Below, piece by piece: positions 28,106 to 37,871 of a DNA stretch of 64,000 nucleotides. The first letter of the stretch is position 1. Each line of letters begins with the position of its first letter. Position numbers and translations under genes: made by a program. The notes beneath the pieces were generated by a model. The model was not told where the DNA came from, did not search any database, and saw only the letters and a program-made list of their open reading frames with translations. Source of the DNA: Oscillospiraceae bacterium (GTDB lineage Bacteria; Bacillota; Clostridia; Oscillospirales; Acutalibacteraceae). The stretch lies in contig WRDW01000001.1 in NCBI GenBank assembly GCA_009779995.1, positions 17,299-81,298 of the forward strand, in the 5' to 3' direction.

Positions 28106-29044
28106 ATGAAACTCAAGTCCTTGCTCGCCCTTGCCCTGGCCTGCGTCCTGGCTCTCGGCCTGTTCGCCTGCGCACCCGATGTGCTGGAGGAACAGGAGCA
28201 GGCGGCCCAGATCACCCTGGCCGTCGCGCAGAGCGACCCCCTGGCGTACCTCAACGCGCTGATCACCCTGGCCGCGCAGGCCGATACCTTCCACATGGAG
28301 ATCCCCTACGGCATGGACGACATCCAGGCCGGCAACGAAACCCTCCAGGCCGCCCGTGACGTGGTCAAGGGCTACGTCACCTCGTTCATCAATAAGTCGG
28401 CCGGCTATGAAAAAGAGAAATTCGAGGGCGATTTCGCCGCCAGCTTCCCGGCGCTGATGTATACCTTCACGCAGGAGGACTTCCCGGAGGGCCTGACGAT
28501 CAGCGACGTGCTGGAGCTGCGCGTGGCCGGCCGCCTGGAGACCCTGGAGGTGGACATCGCCGAGAACCGCAACACCGCCATGAAGGGCAAGAGCGACGCC
28601 GAAAAGCGCAAATACGTTCTGGAGCAGATGGGCGAAAACGCGGTGCGGGACGCCTCCAGGCTGTTCCAGATCGAGGGCGTGCTGTCCCTGGAGGCCATCG
28701 ATAAGCTGTTCCCCGAGGCCGATAAGGCGGCCATCCTGGCGGAGCTGGCCAAGGCGGAGGACTACGCCGTCATAGGCGGCTATGCCGTGGCGCCCACGGC
28801 GCTGACCCTCTTCGCCACGGTGAACAAGAACTTCGTGGACGCCGACAGGCTCGAAGAGCTCCAGGTGGTTGACCCCGCGCAGTCCCTCGACCGCATCCGC
28901 GAGATCGCCTTCACCCAAAAGGCCGGCCTCACGGCCGACGCCAAGGGCGTGGGCGCCTTCGCCGGCGCGGGCGACTTCACCATCGCCCTGACGCTCACCA
29001 AAACGCTGCGCTACAAGGACTTCGACTGGAAGGCGGCGGGGTAA
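28106..29044 (+). CDS. Hypothetical lipoprotein
   Basis: MKLKSLLALALACVLALGLFACAP lipobox. Confidence 0.8.
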   Translation: MKLKSLLALALACVLALGLFACAPDVLEEQEQAAQITLAVAQSDPLAYLNALITLAAQADTFHMEIPYGMDDIQAGNETLQAARDVVKGYVTSFINKSAGYEKEKFEGDFAASFPALMYTFTQEDFPEGLTISDVLELRVAGRLETLEVDIAENRNTAMKGKSDAEKRKYVLEQMGENAVRDASRLFQIEGVLSLEAIDKLFPEADKAAILAELAKAEDYAVIGGYAVAPTALTLFATVNKNFVDADRLEELQVVDPAQSLDRIREIAFTQKAGLTADAKGVGAFAGAGDFTIALTLTKTLRYKDFDWKAAG

Positions 29045-29049
29045 AAGAC

Positions 29050-29337
29050 GTGTCCGAAGGCAAGCTGCGGGGGGACGCTCTTTCCCCCCGCGTAAAAGCT
29101 GCGGTTCCGAGAGATGACTACGCCCTGCTGCTCACCTTCAACAACGGGGAGCGGCGCATGTTCAACGCGAAGCCGCTGCTGGCGCTCCCGGCCTTCCGTC
29201 CGCTGAAAAATCCCGATTTTTTCCGCCTGGTGCAGGTGTCCTATGGTTCCGTGGCGTGGCCGCGCGACATTGACTATTGCCCGGACACACTCTACGCGGA
29301 AAGCGTGCCTATTGACGCAGGAGGTTCCCATGCGTGA
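29050..29337 (+). CDS. DUF2442-like protein
   Basis: YALLLTFNNGERRMFNAKPLLALPAFRPLKNPDFFRLVQVSYGSVAWPRDIDYCPDTLY. Confidence 0.8.
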   Translation: MSEGKLRGDALSPRVKAAVPRDDYALLLTFNNGERRMFNAKPLLALPAFRPLKNPDFFRLVQVSYGSVAWPRDIDYCPDTLYAESVPIDAGGSHA

Positions 29338-29983
29338 CGCGATCATAGCGCAGATCCTGGAGAAAAAAATCATCGCCATCGTGCGCGGGCTGCCGGAGGC
29401 GCAGGCCGTGCCGCTGGCGGGCGCGCTGCTGGCCGGTGGCATAGAGCTCATCGAAGTGACCTTCAACCAGGCCGCCCCCGACAGCTTTCAATGTACAGCC
29501 GGGGCCATCGCGGCGATCAAAGCTGCCTGCGGGGACAAAATGCGCGTGGGCGCGGGCACGGTGATGACCCCCGCGCAGCTGCGCCTGGCCCATGACGCCG
29601 GGGCGGGGTTTGTCATCTCGCCGAACGTGGACGAGGCGGTCATAAAAGAAACCCGCGCGCTGGGGCTGGTCTCCCTGCCCGGCTGCATGACCCCCTCCGA
29701 ATGCGCCGCAGCCCACAGCTACGGAGCTGATTTTATAAAAATATTCCCCGCGGGCGTGCTGGGGCCGGGGTATTTCACCGCGCTGCGCGCGCCGCTCAGT
29801 CATTTAAAATTCCTGGCCGTGGGCGGGGTGGACTGCGCGAACATCCCGGATTTCCTGCGGGCCGGGGCGCTGGGCTTCGGCATAGGCGGCAGCCTGGTGA
29901 ACAAGGACTGGATCGCCGCCGGGCGCTTCGACCTGATCACAGCGGCGGCGCGGGAATACGTGCGCGCGGCCAATTTTGCTTGA
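29330..29983 (+). CDS. eda: 2-keto-3-deoxy-6-phosphogluconate / 4-hydroxy-2-oxoglutarate aldolase
   Basis: IIAIVRGLPEAQAVPLAGALLAGGIELIEVTFNQ, VGAGTVMTPAQLRLAHDAGAGFVISPN, DFIKIFPAGVLGPGYFTALRAPL. Confidence 0.92.
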   Translation: MRDAIIAQILEKKIIAIVRGLPEAQAVPLAGALLAGGIELIEVTFNQAAPDSFQCTAGAIAAIKAACGDKMRVGAGTVMTPAQLRLAHDAGAGFVISPNVDEAVIKETRALGLVSLPGCMTPSECAAAHSYGADFIKIFPAGVLGPGYFTALRAPLSHLKFLAVGGVDCANIPDFLRAGALGFGIGGSLVNKDWIAAGRFDLITAAAREYVRAANFA

Positions 29984-30008
29984 CAGCTCACCCCAAGCAT
30001 GTTATAAT
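29980..30008 (+). promoter_or_regulatory. Consensus promoter for the ApbE gene
   Basis: TTGACA - 17 nt - TATAAT; -35 overlaps the eda stop codon. Confidence 0.85.
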
Positions 30009-30075
30009 AAAATCAGGCGCACGCCGGCTTTTTCTGGCCGCCGCGCGCCATTTTTTGATTTCCTTGGAAGAGAAA

Positions 30076-30999
30076 ATGAAGAAGCGTTTCCTGCTCATCG
30101 CGGCGGCGGTTGTTATGATAGTCGCTGCTCTTTATGGCATTTTACTGTTCTTTCAGAATGCCCCCTATGCGCCAAAGACCTCAACCGACTTCGCCATGGG
30201 AAGTGTTCTGACGCAGACGTACTGGACAAATTGGGTATCGGGAAATGTTCGCAAAGCAATTGAAGAGCTTGAGGAAGAACTGCTCAGTGCGACCGAAGCG
30301 CCCGCTCTGGCTCTGGAAATCATGGAGGCCAGCAATGGCGCATTCAACCCCTATCTCGGCGCGCTGGTGAAGCTGTGGGATGTCGATGGGCAGAAATATG
30401 TGCCTACACAGGAAGAAATCGAGCAAGCCCTGGAGGCAAAAGAGCTTGACCTCGGCGCTTACGGCAAAGGCGCGGCCTGCGATGTAGCGCTGCGCATAAC
30501 AAGCTACAACCGGGGGTATCCCCCTGTGCAGGGCGCGGTAGTGAACTTTGGCGGGAATATATTCACATACAAGCAAAAAACCTGGTGGCAGCCCTTCAAA
30601 ATCGCCCTGCGCGACCCCCTTGGCGGGCCGAACGACACCATGGGGGTGTTCACCCTGCGGGGGACGCACTTCATCAGCACCAGCGGCTCGTATGAAAAAT
30701 ATTTTGAGCGCGACGGCGTAAAATATCACCATATCTTCGACCCGGAGACGGGGTATCCGGCCTGCCGCGACCCCGGCCTGGTGAGCGTGACGGTGATCAC
30801 CGGCGCGGAGGGATACGAAGCGGGGGGCCTCTCCACAGGCGGCGCGATTGGCGACATGGTCTCCACGGCGTGCTTCGTGCAGGGCTACGAGGCGTCGCTG
30901 GAGCTGCTTGCGCAATACAGCTGCGACGCGCTGTTTGTCTACGAGAATGGCGATGTGCGCCCTGTGGGGCGCGTGATGGAGTATTATGAAGCGCGGTGA
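30076..30999 (+). CDS. FAD:protein FMN transferase (ApbE family)
   Basis: FAMGSVLTQTYW, DLGAYGKGAACDVALRI, VNFGGNIFTY, HHIFDPETGYPA, STACFVQGYE. Confidence 0.92.
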   Translation: MKKRFLLIAAAVVMIVAALYGILLFFQNAPYAPKTSTDFAMGSVLTQTYWTNWVSGNVRKAIEELEEELLSATEAPALALEIMEASNGAFNPYLGALVKLWDVDGQKYVPTQEEIEQALEAKELDLGAYGKGAACDVALRITSYNRGYPPVQGAVVNFGGNIFTYKQKTWWQPFKIALRDPLGGPNDTMGVFTLRGTHFISTSGSYEKYFERDGVKYHHIFDPETGYPACRDPGLVSVTVITGAEGYEAGGLSTGGAIGDMVSTACFVQGYEASLELLAQYSCDALFVYENGDVRPVGRVMEYYEAR

Positions 31000-31300
31000 C
31001 ATCCTGATTGCCCTGGCCCTGCTGGCCCTGGCGGGCCTGGCGCTGCTGCTGCGGCCAAGCGGCGCGGGCGGGGTGTATGTCAACGGCGAGGCCGTGAGCG
31101 GGAGCGTGACGATCAACGAAGTCGTCATCGAGGTCGATGGCAGCAGGGCAAGGGTGACTGATTCCCCGTGCAGGGATAAACTCTGCGTACACGCGGGCTG
31201 GCTCGATCGCCCCGGCGACGTGGCCGTGTGCCTGCCGCAGCGGGTGATCGTGGAGATACGCGGCACGGCAAGAAGGCAGGTGGACGGCGTTGCGGGATAA
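30986..31300 (+). CDS. NusG domain II-containing membrane protein
   Basis: Single TM then GGVYVNGEAVSGSV...VIEVDGSRARVTDSPCRDKLCVHAGWLDRPGDVAVCLPQRVIVEI. Confidence 0.88.
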   Translation: MKRGDILIALALLALAGLALLLRPSGAGGVYVNGEAVSGSVTINEVVIEVDGSRARVTDSPCRDKLCVHAGWLDRPGDVAVCLPQRVIVEIRGTARRQVDGVAG

Positions 31301-31847
31301 GAAAACCTGTAGGGGCGGCATTCATGCCGCCCGCCGCCCTCTCACGCCCGCCCAGAAAGCCGCTCACTGGGGCATATTGTCCGCCCTGGCGCTGGCGCTC
31401 AGTTGGGCGGAGAGCTTCCTGGCCCCGTTCCTGAACCTCCCCATGGGTGTGAAGCCCGGGCTTTCCAACATCGCGGTGATGATGGCCTGCGCCGCGCTGG
31501 GCCTGCCCGCCGGCCTGGCCGTGGCGGCGGCGAAGGCGGTCTTCGCGGGCCTCACGCGCGGCCTGACGGCCATGCTCCTGAGCGCCTCGGGCGGCATCGT
31601 GAGCGCGCTGTTGGTGGGCTTGCTCCTAAAATTCAGCATTCAGCATTCAGCATTCAGCATTACAGAGACCGGCGTCGGGATGCTTGGCGGGGCGGCGCAC
31701 AACATGGCGCAGCTGGCCGTGGCCGCGCTGCTCATGGGCACGCCGGGGGTGTTCTGGGCCGCGCCCTGGCTGCTGATTTGCGGGGCCATTGCCGGTGCCG
31801 TTACGGGCACGGCGGTGCGGCTGATACGGAGGCATGTGAGACAATGA
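31290..31847 (+). CDS. Gx transporter family membrane protein (heptaprenyl diphosphate synthase component I-like)
   Basis: GVKPGLSNIAVMMACAALGLPAGLAVAAAKAVFAGLTRGLTAMLLSASGGIVSALLVG; overlaps NusG-II gene. Confidence 0.85.
   Translation: MRDKKTCRGGIHAARRPLTPAQKAAHWGILSALALALSWAESFLAPFLNLPMGVKPGLSNIAVMMACAALGLPAGLAVAAAKAVFAGLTRGLTAMLLSASGGIVSALLVGLLLKFSIQHSAFSITETGVGMLGGAAHNMAQLAVAALLMGTPGVFWAAPWLLICGAIAGAVTGTAVRLIRRHVRQ
31631..31663. repeat. Heptameric tandem repeat (ATTCAGC)n inside the Gx transporter CDS
   Basis: attcagcattcagcattcagcattcagcatt. Confidence 0.9.
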
Positions 31848-32449
31848 CAGAGAACGAATACGACGCCAAATATAAGAAGCCGATTCGCAATTTTGCGCTG
31901 TTGAAGATTGAGCGGGAGCAAAAGAAGTTTTTGCTTCGCAAGGAGACATGGCTGGTCGTTGCGGGCATCGCCGTGATTGTACTTGTGCTTTTGCTCGCTG
32001 CAAGTGTGTATGGATTGAGCGCAGCATGGGGCGCCGTTGGTTTGGTGGTGCAAATTATCTATGGTTTGTCATTGGCCGCCGGAATAATGCTGATATGTAT
32101 ACATGGGAGAAGCATCCATAGGCGACGTTGGAGTTACGTTTTTTCTCTCGTGCTCTGTGCGGCGTTGTCAATCGCCATGTTTATGTATGTTTCCCTGCCC
32201 GCGGTTCGCGACATCGGCGCAAAACCCGTCACGGGGACCTTCCGCGTTGTGGATTTCACATATCGCCGCCGCAGTCTCTCCAGCGACATGACCGCCGTTG
32301 AAATCAACACGGGCCGGATTGAAAAATTCCCTGTTTCAGAATTTTCCCGCGATGGGAAACGCCTGCGCGAAGAGCTGAAAATTGCCGAACCCGTCGTCGT
32401 TATCACCTACTACCCGCACAGCAAGGTGCGCACGCATTTGGAGTATTGA
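31844..32449 (+). CDS. Hypothetical membrane protein
   Basis: Three-TM protein MTENEYDAKYKKPIRNFALLKIERE... Confidence 0.7.
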   Translation: MTENEYDAKYKKPIRNFALLKIEREQKKFLLRKETWLVVAGIAVIVLVLLLAASVYGLSAAWGAVGLVVQIIYGLSLAAGIMLICIHGRSIHRRRWSYVFSLVLCAALSIAMFMYVSLPAVRDIGAKPVTGTFRVVDFTYRRRSLSSDMTAVEINTGRIEKFPVSEFSRDGKRLREELKIAEPVVVITYYPHSKVRTHLEY

Positions 32450-32453
32450 ATCC

Positions 32454-33899
32454 ATGAAGAAAAAAAGCTCGCGCCTGTTCCGGAAATACTTTGTGGCCTT
32501 TATGGCCATCCTGCTGGGGAGCTTCGCTTTCCTCGGCACGGCCATGCTCGCGCTTTCGGGGCAGTTCTGGATCAAGGACAGGCTCGCGCCGCTCGAGGCG
32601 GGCGCGAAGCAGGCGGCGGCGGCGATCACGGGCCTCTACGTGCCGGGCTACGAGGGCGACCGGCTGGAGGCCCTCGTCGGCGTGCTGGCGGCCCGCGAGG
32701 CCGCGCTGGATGCCGAGGCGCTCCTGTTCGACGCCCGGGGCCGCGTGGCGGCCTGCGCGGAGATGACGCCGGAGGGCGCGCTCTGCGAGCGGCACAGCGC
32801 CATGCGCGCGCCGCCCAATATCTATAGCGTGGCCCTGTTCGGCCCCCTCGCCCTGGCCGGCGCCTTTGACGGCCTGTTTGACCGCCGGATGCTCGTCGCG
32901 GCGGAGCCCTTCTTCATCGGGGGCGGGGCGGCGGGCTTCGTGCTGGTGGCCCAGCCCTTCTTCTCCGACCATCTGATCCTGTACCTCGGCGGGATCTTCC
33001 GGCTGTTCCTGCTCTCCGGCGCGGCTGCGCTGGCGCTGGCCTTCCTGGTGGTGTATTTCATCAGTTATCGTTTGGTCCGTCCCCTGGGCGATATGGCGCG
33101 CGCCACCCGGCAGTACGCCTTGGGGAATTTCGGCTACCGCGTGCAGGCCAAGGGTGATAACGAGCTGTGCCAGCTGGCCGACGCCTTCAACTCCATGGCC
33201 ATCGGCCTGGCCACCCTGGAGGGCTCGCGCCGCAGCTTCGTGGCGAACGTCTCCCACGAGCTGAAGACCCCCATGACCACCATAGGCGGCTTCATCGACG
33301 GGATGCTCGACGGCACCATCCCCGCCGCGCAGCATAAAAAATACCTGGCGCTGGTGAGCGAGGAGGTCAAGCGGCTCTCGCGCCTGGTGACAAGTATGCT
33401 GAACCTATCAAAAATCGAAGACGGCGAGCTCCAGCTCAACGTAAAACCCTTCGACGTCAACGAGCTGCTGTTCACCACCATCCTGCGCTTCGAGCAGATC
33501 ATCGGCCGCAAGCAGCTGGAGCTGCTGGGCCTGGACGCTCTGGAGCCCGTCGTGCTGCCGGGGGACAGGGACATGCTCACCCAGGTGTTCTACAATTTAA
33601 TAGATAACGCTGTGAAGTTCACCCCGCCCGGCGGCCGCCTGGAATTTTCCGCTGTCGCAGACAAAGAGAATTACACCTTCACCCTGCGCAACACGGGCGC
33701 GGGCATCCCCTCGGAGGAGCTCTCCCGCATCTTTGAGCGCTTCTATAAAACCGATAAATCCCGCAGCTTCGACGTGAAGGGCGCAGGCCTGGGGCTGTAC
33801 CTGGCGAAAACCATCGTGACGATGCACGGCGGCGCGATCTCCGCCGACAGCGACGGGGAAAGTTTCGCGCAGTTCAGGGTGGAGCTGCCGGTGGGGTAG
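32454..33899 (+). CDS. Sensor histidine kinase (HAMP, HisKA, HATPase)
   Basis: [29 protein letters not shown]-box; [15 protein letters not shown]-box; [19 protein letters not shown]-box. Confidence 0.95.
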   Translation: MKKKSSRLFRKYFVAFMAILLGSFAFLGTAMLALSGQFWIKDRLAPLEAGAKQAAAAITGLYVPGYEGDRLEALVGVLAAREAALDAEALLFDARGRVAACAEMTPEGALCERHSAMRAPPNIYSVALFGPLALAGAFDGLFDRRMLVAAEPFFIGGGAAGFVLVAQPFFSDHLILYLGGIFRLFLLSGAAALALAFLVVYFISYRLVRPLGDMARATRQYALGNFGYRVQAKGDNELCQLADAFNSMAIGLATLEGSRRSFVANVSHELKTPMTTIGGFIDGMLDGTIPAAQHKKYLALVSEEVKRLSRLVTSMLNLSKIEDGELQLNVKPFDVNELLFTTILRFEQIIGRKQLELLGLDALEPVVLPGDRDMLTQVFYNLIDNAVKFTPPGGRLEFSAVADKENYTFTLRNTGAGIPSEELSRIFERFYKTDKSRSFDVKGAGLGLYLAKTIVTMHGGAISADSDGESFAQFRVELPVG

Positions 33900-33904
33900 C
33901 AGAG

Positions 33905-33986
33905 CCTGTAGGGGCGGCATTTTTGCCGCCCGGGCTAACCGCCTACGTAAAATTCGGGTGGCAAGAATGCCACCCCTACAGCCCGG
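33905..33986. repeat. Intergenic inverted repeat (family B)
   Basis: ctgtaggggcggcatttttgccgcccgggc ... gggtggcaagaatgccacccctacag. Confidence 0.8.
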
Positions 33987-34000
33987 AGGAGAACATTAGA

Positions 34001-35392
<1,392 letters not shown>

Positions 35393-35394
35393 AA

Positions 35395-35420
35395 GCAAAA
35401 AACGGAGCGTTGGCTCCGTC
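35395..35420 (-). terminator. Rho-independent terminator (minus strand)
   Basis: Minus ACGGAGCCAACGCTCCGTTTTTTGC. Confidence 0.8.
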
Positions 35421-35529
35421 AATTGCTGGACTCCTCGATTGCTTGCTGGTCTGTTTCGGTTTCCGGCGGTTCCTCTGTGAACAAACCGGAAATGTCGATC
35501 AATTCCATTCCATCAAAAATCACAGTCAA
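35419..35529 (-). CDS. Candidate small protein, 36 aa, acidic C-terminus
   Basis: Minus TTG start: (M)TVIFDGMELIDISGLFTEEPPETETDQQAIEESSN*; AGAAAGGAACG upstream; promoter and terminator flank it. Confidence 0.5.
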   Translation of the reverse strand: MTVIFDGMELIDISGLFTEEPPETETDQQAIEESSN

Positions 35530-35585
35530 ACGTTCCTTTCTAGGCGCAGTGGCTATAAGCAAACATGAACCTTCCTACTAATTAT

Positions 35586-35614
35586 AGTATACCATACCCA
35601 AATAAAGAATACAA
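35586..35614 (-). promoter_or_regulatory. Promoter for the small gene
   Basis: Minus TTGTAT (35614-35609) - 17 nt - TATACT (35591-35586). Confidence 0.7.
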
Positions 35615-35621
35615 CATAATT

Positions 35622-36404
35622 TTATACTTTTTTCGGAGTTTTAGGATCCATTTCTGCCTTTTTCTTCTTGTCGCTTTGCAATCTGTCGCGCCACGTGTTA
35701 AACAGTTGAATTGCATTGACGAAAAACTTGTCGTATGATGTTTTATTCCGGGACGCAATTGGAAAATACATAAAAATCATCGCATCGAAGAAGCTCTGGT
35801 GGAGAGACTGATAAACAACGTCTTCGTCAGCGACATTCTGTTGGAAAGCCATGCTGAAGTATTCGAGTTTGTTCATGAAGAATTTTATTAGCTTTTTCAT
35901 CTCGGTCTGTGTCCTTGCTGCCATGTACTCGCTGTTTGCCTGCAATTCAGGCGGCCCAAAGTCAATGGCGCGGCCCCACAAAGCAAAACAACATTGTACG
36001 GCTTGAACCGAAACACCGCTGAAATTAAAATAAAACCCCTCCAGATTTTTTCGCTCTTCTTCGGTAAAAACTTCTTCAACTTCTTCTGAATTAAACTGGC
36101 TTGGCATCGTAGCATTGGGCTTTAGGCGTCGCACTATTGCTTTAATTTCGGGATGCTGTTCGATGATTTCATTGATCAGGGATATATCGGGGATGAGTTC
36201 CTCCGCGTAGAATTTTGCCATGTCCAGCGCAATGGAAATGCGTTCAATGTTGTCATCGCGCTCGTTGCGTTTCGTCTCGAGTCTTTTTGTCTTCCAGATC
36301 GTAAACACAAGTGCGCCTAAGCTGATAAGTATCGGCACAGCGTTCAGCACTATCTCAAGCCAATCCAAGTTTTTCCACCCCTCTCTCAGTGTATATGATA
36401 CCAT
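35622..36404 (-). CDS. Hypothetical protein with N-terminal transmembrane segment
   Basis: LDWLEIVLNAVPILISLGALVFTIWKTKRLETKRNERDDNIERISIALDMAKFYAEELIPD; AT-richer than flanks. Confidence 0.7.
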   Translation of the reverse strand: MVSYTLREGWKNLDWLEIVLNAVPILISLGALVFTIWKTKRLETKRNERDDNIERISIALDMAKFYAEELIPDISLINEIIEQHPEIKAIVRRLKPNATMPSQFNSEEVEEVFTEEERKNLEGFYFNFSGVSVQAVQCCFALWGRAIDFGPPELQANSEYMAARTQTEMKKLIKFFMNKLEYFSMAFQQNVADEDVVYQSLHQSFFDAMIFMYFPIASRNKTSYDKFFVNAIQLFNTWRDRLQSDKKKKAEMDPKTPKKV

Positions 36405-36470
36405 ATGCTTCGCTGAGATGCAAGCACTTTTTCACACAGAAACCGATTAATTTTCCTTGCTGCTTAACCT

Positions 36471-36499
36471 TGTCTTTCGGTGTTATCTGTGGTACAATA
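36471..36499 (+). promoter_or_regulatory. Promoter for rarA
   Basis: TTGTCT - 17 nt - TACAAT. Confidence 0.6.
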
Positions 36500-36532
36500 A
36501 TGACAAACCTTCCCCTCGAAAGGAGCCCCCCC

Positions 36533-37792
36533 ATGCCCGCACCCCTTGCCGAGCGCCTGCGCCCGCAAACCCTGGACGATATGGCCGGCCAGCCCCACCT
36601 GCTGGGACCTGGCCGCGCCCTGCGGGGCATTATACAGTCCGGCGAGCTGCCAAATTTGATTTTTTACGGGCCCTCCGGCGTGGGAAAGACCACCCTGGCG
36701 CGCATCATCGCACGTCAAACAGATCGATATTTCACCAGCCTCAACGGCACAACTGCCGGAACGGCGGACATCAAGCAGGCCATCGCGCAGAGCGCGTCGC
36801 TCATGGCCCCGAACGGCGTATTGCTATATCTCGATGAAATTCAATACTTCAACAAAAAGCAGCAGCAGACCCTCCTTGAGTGCATCGAAAGCGGCGCGGT
36901 GACGCTCATCGCGTCCACTACAGAGAATCCCTATTTTTACGTCTATAACGCCATTTTGAGCCGCTCTACCGTGTTTGAATTCAAGTCTTTGACGCCCGAG
37001 GACGCACTTCCGGCTGTGGAGAGAGCGTTTGCGTTTTTGCGGGACGAAAAAAACGAGAACGTCGCAATCGAGGACGGCGTCGTTGCCCATATCGCCCGGG
37101 CCTGCGGCGGGGACGTCAGGAAGGCCATCAACGCGGCGGAGCTGTGCTGGTTATCTGCTCCGATTGGGGAACCGCGAAAAATTTCATTGGCCCTTGCCAA
37201 AGAATTGACCCAGCGCAGCGCCATGCGTTACGACAAAGAGGGCGACGAGCACTACGATATTATCTCGGCCTTCCAGAAATCCATGCGCGGCAGCGACCCC
37301 GATGCGGCGCTGCACTACCTCGCGCGGCTGCTGGAGGCCGGGGATATGCCAAGCGCCATGCGCCGCCTCATGGTCTGCGCCTGCGAGGACGTGGGCCTGG
37401 CCTGGCCGCAGATTATCCCCATCGTGAAGGCCGCCGTGGACGCCGCGCAGATGGTGGGCCTGCCCGAGGCGCAGCTGCCCCTGGCCGACGCCGTGGTGCT
37501 GGTGGCCACCGCGCCGAAGTCCAACAGCGCGGCGGAAGGCATCTGGGCCGCCATGGCGGATATACAGGCGGGCAAGAGCGGGCCCGTGCCGAGGCAGCTG
37601 CAAAACAAGCACTACGACGGCTCGGATAACAGCAAGCCCGGCCAGAACTATCTCTACGCGCATTCGTACCCCAACCACTGGGTGGCGCAGCAATACCTGC
37701 CGGACGCCCTCGCCGGCGCGCAATATTATAAATTTGGGGATAACAAGGCGGAACAGGCCGCCAGGGCCTACTGGGAGAGGATAAAGGGGTAA
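36533..37792 (+). CDS. rarA: Replication-associated recombination ATPase RarA/MgsA
   Basis: LAERLRPQTLDDMAGQPHLLGPGRALRGIIQSGELPNLIFYGPSGVGKTTLARIIA; LYLDEIQYFNKKQQQTLLE. Confidence 0.93.
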   Translation: MPAPLAERLRPQTLDDMAGQPHLLGPGRALRGIIQSGELPNLIFYGPSGVGKTTLARIIARQTDRYFTSLNGTTAGTADIKQAIAQSASLMAPNGVLLYLDEIQYFNKKQQQTLLECIESGAVTLIASTTENPYFYVYNAILSRSTVFEFKSLTPEDALPAVERAFAFLRDEKNENVAIEDGVVAHIARACGGDVRKAINAAELCWLSAPIGEPRKISLALAKELTQRSAMRYDKEGDEHYDIISAFQKSMRGSDPDAALHYLARLLEAGDMPSAMRRLMVCACEDVGLAWPQIIPIVKAAVDAAQMVGLPEAQLPLADAVVLVATAPKSNSAAEGIWAAMADIQAGKSGPVPRQLQNKHYDGSDNSKPGQNYLYAHSYPNHWVAQQYLPDALAGAQYYKFGDNKAEQAARAYWERIKG

Positions 37793-37871
37793 AGACCAAG
37801 TAGGGGACGGCGTCCTCGACGTCCCTGGCCAAAAAGTATTATTGAGGCTCTTAGCTTCAGGGGGAGTGAGC

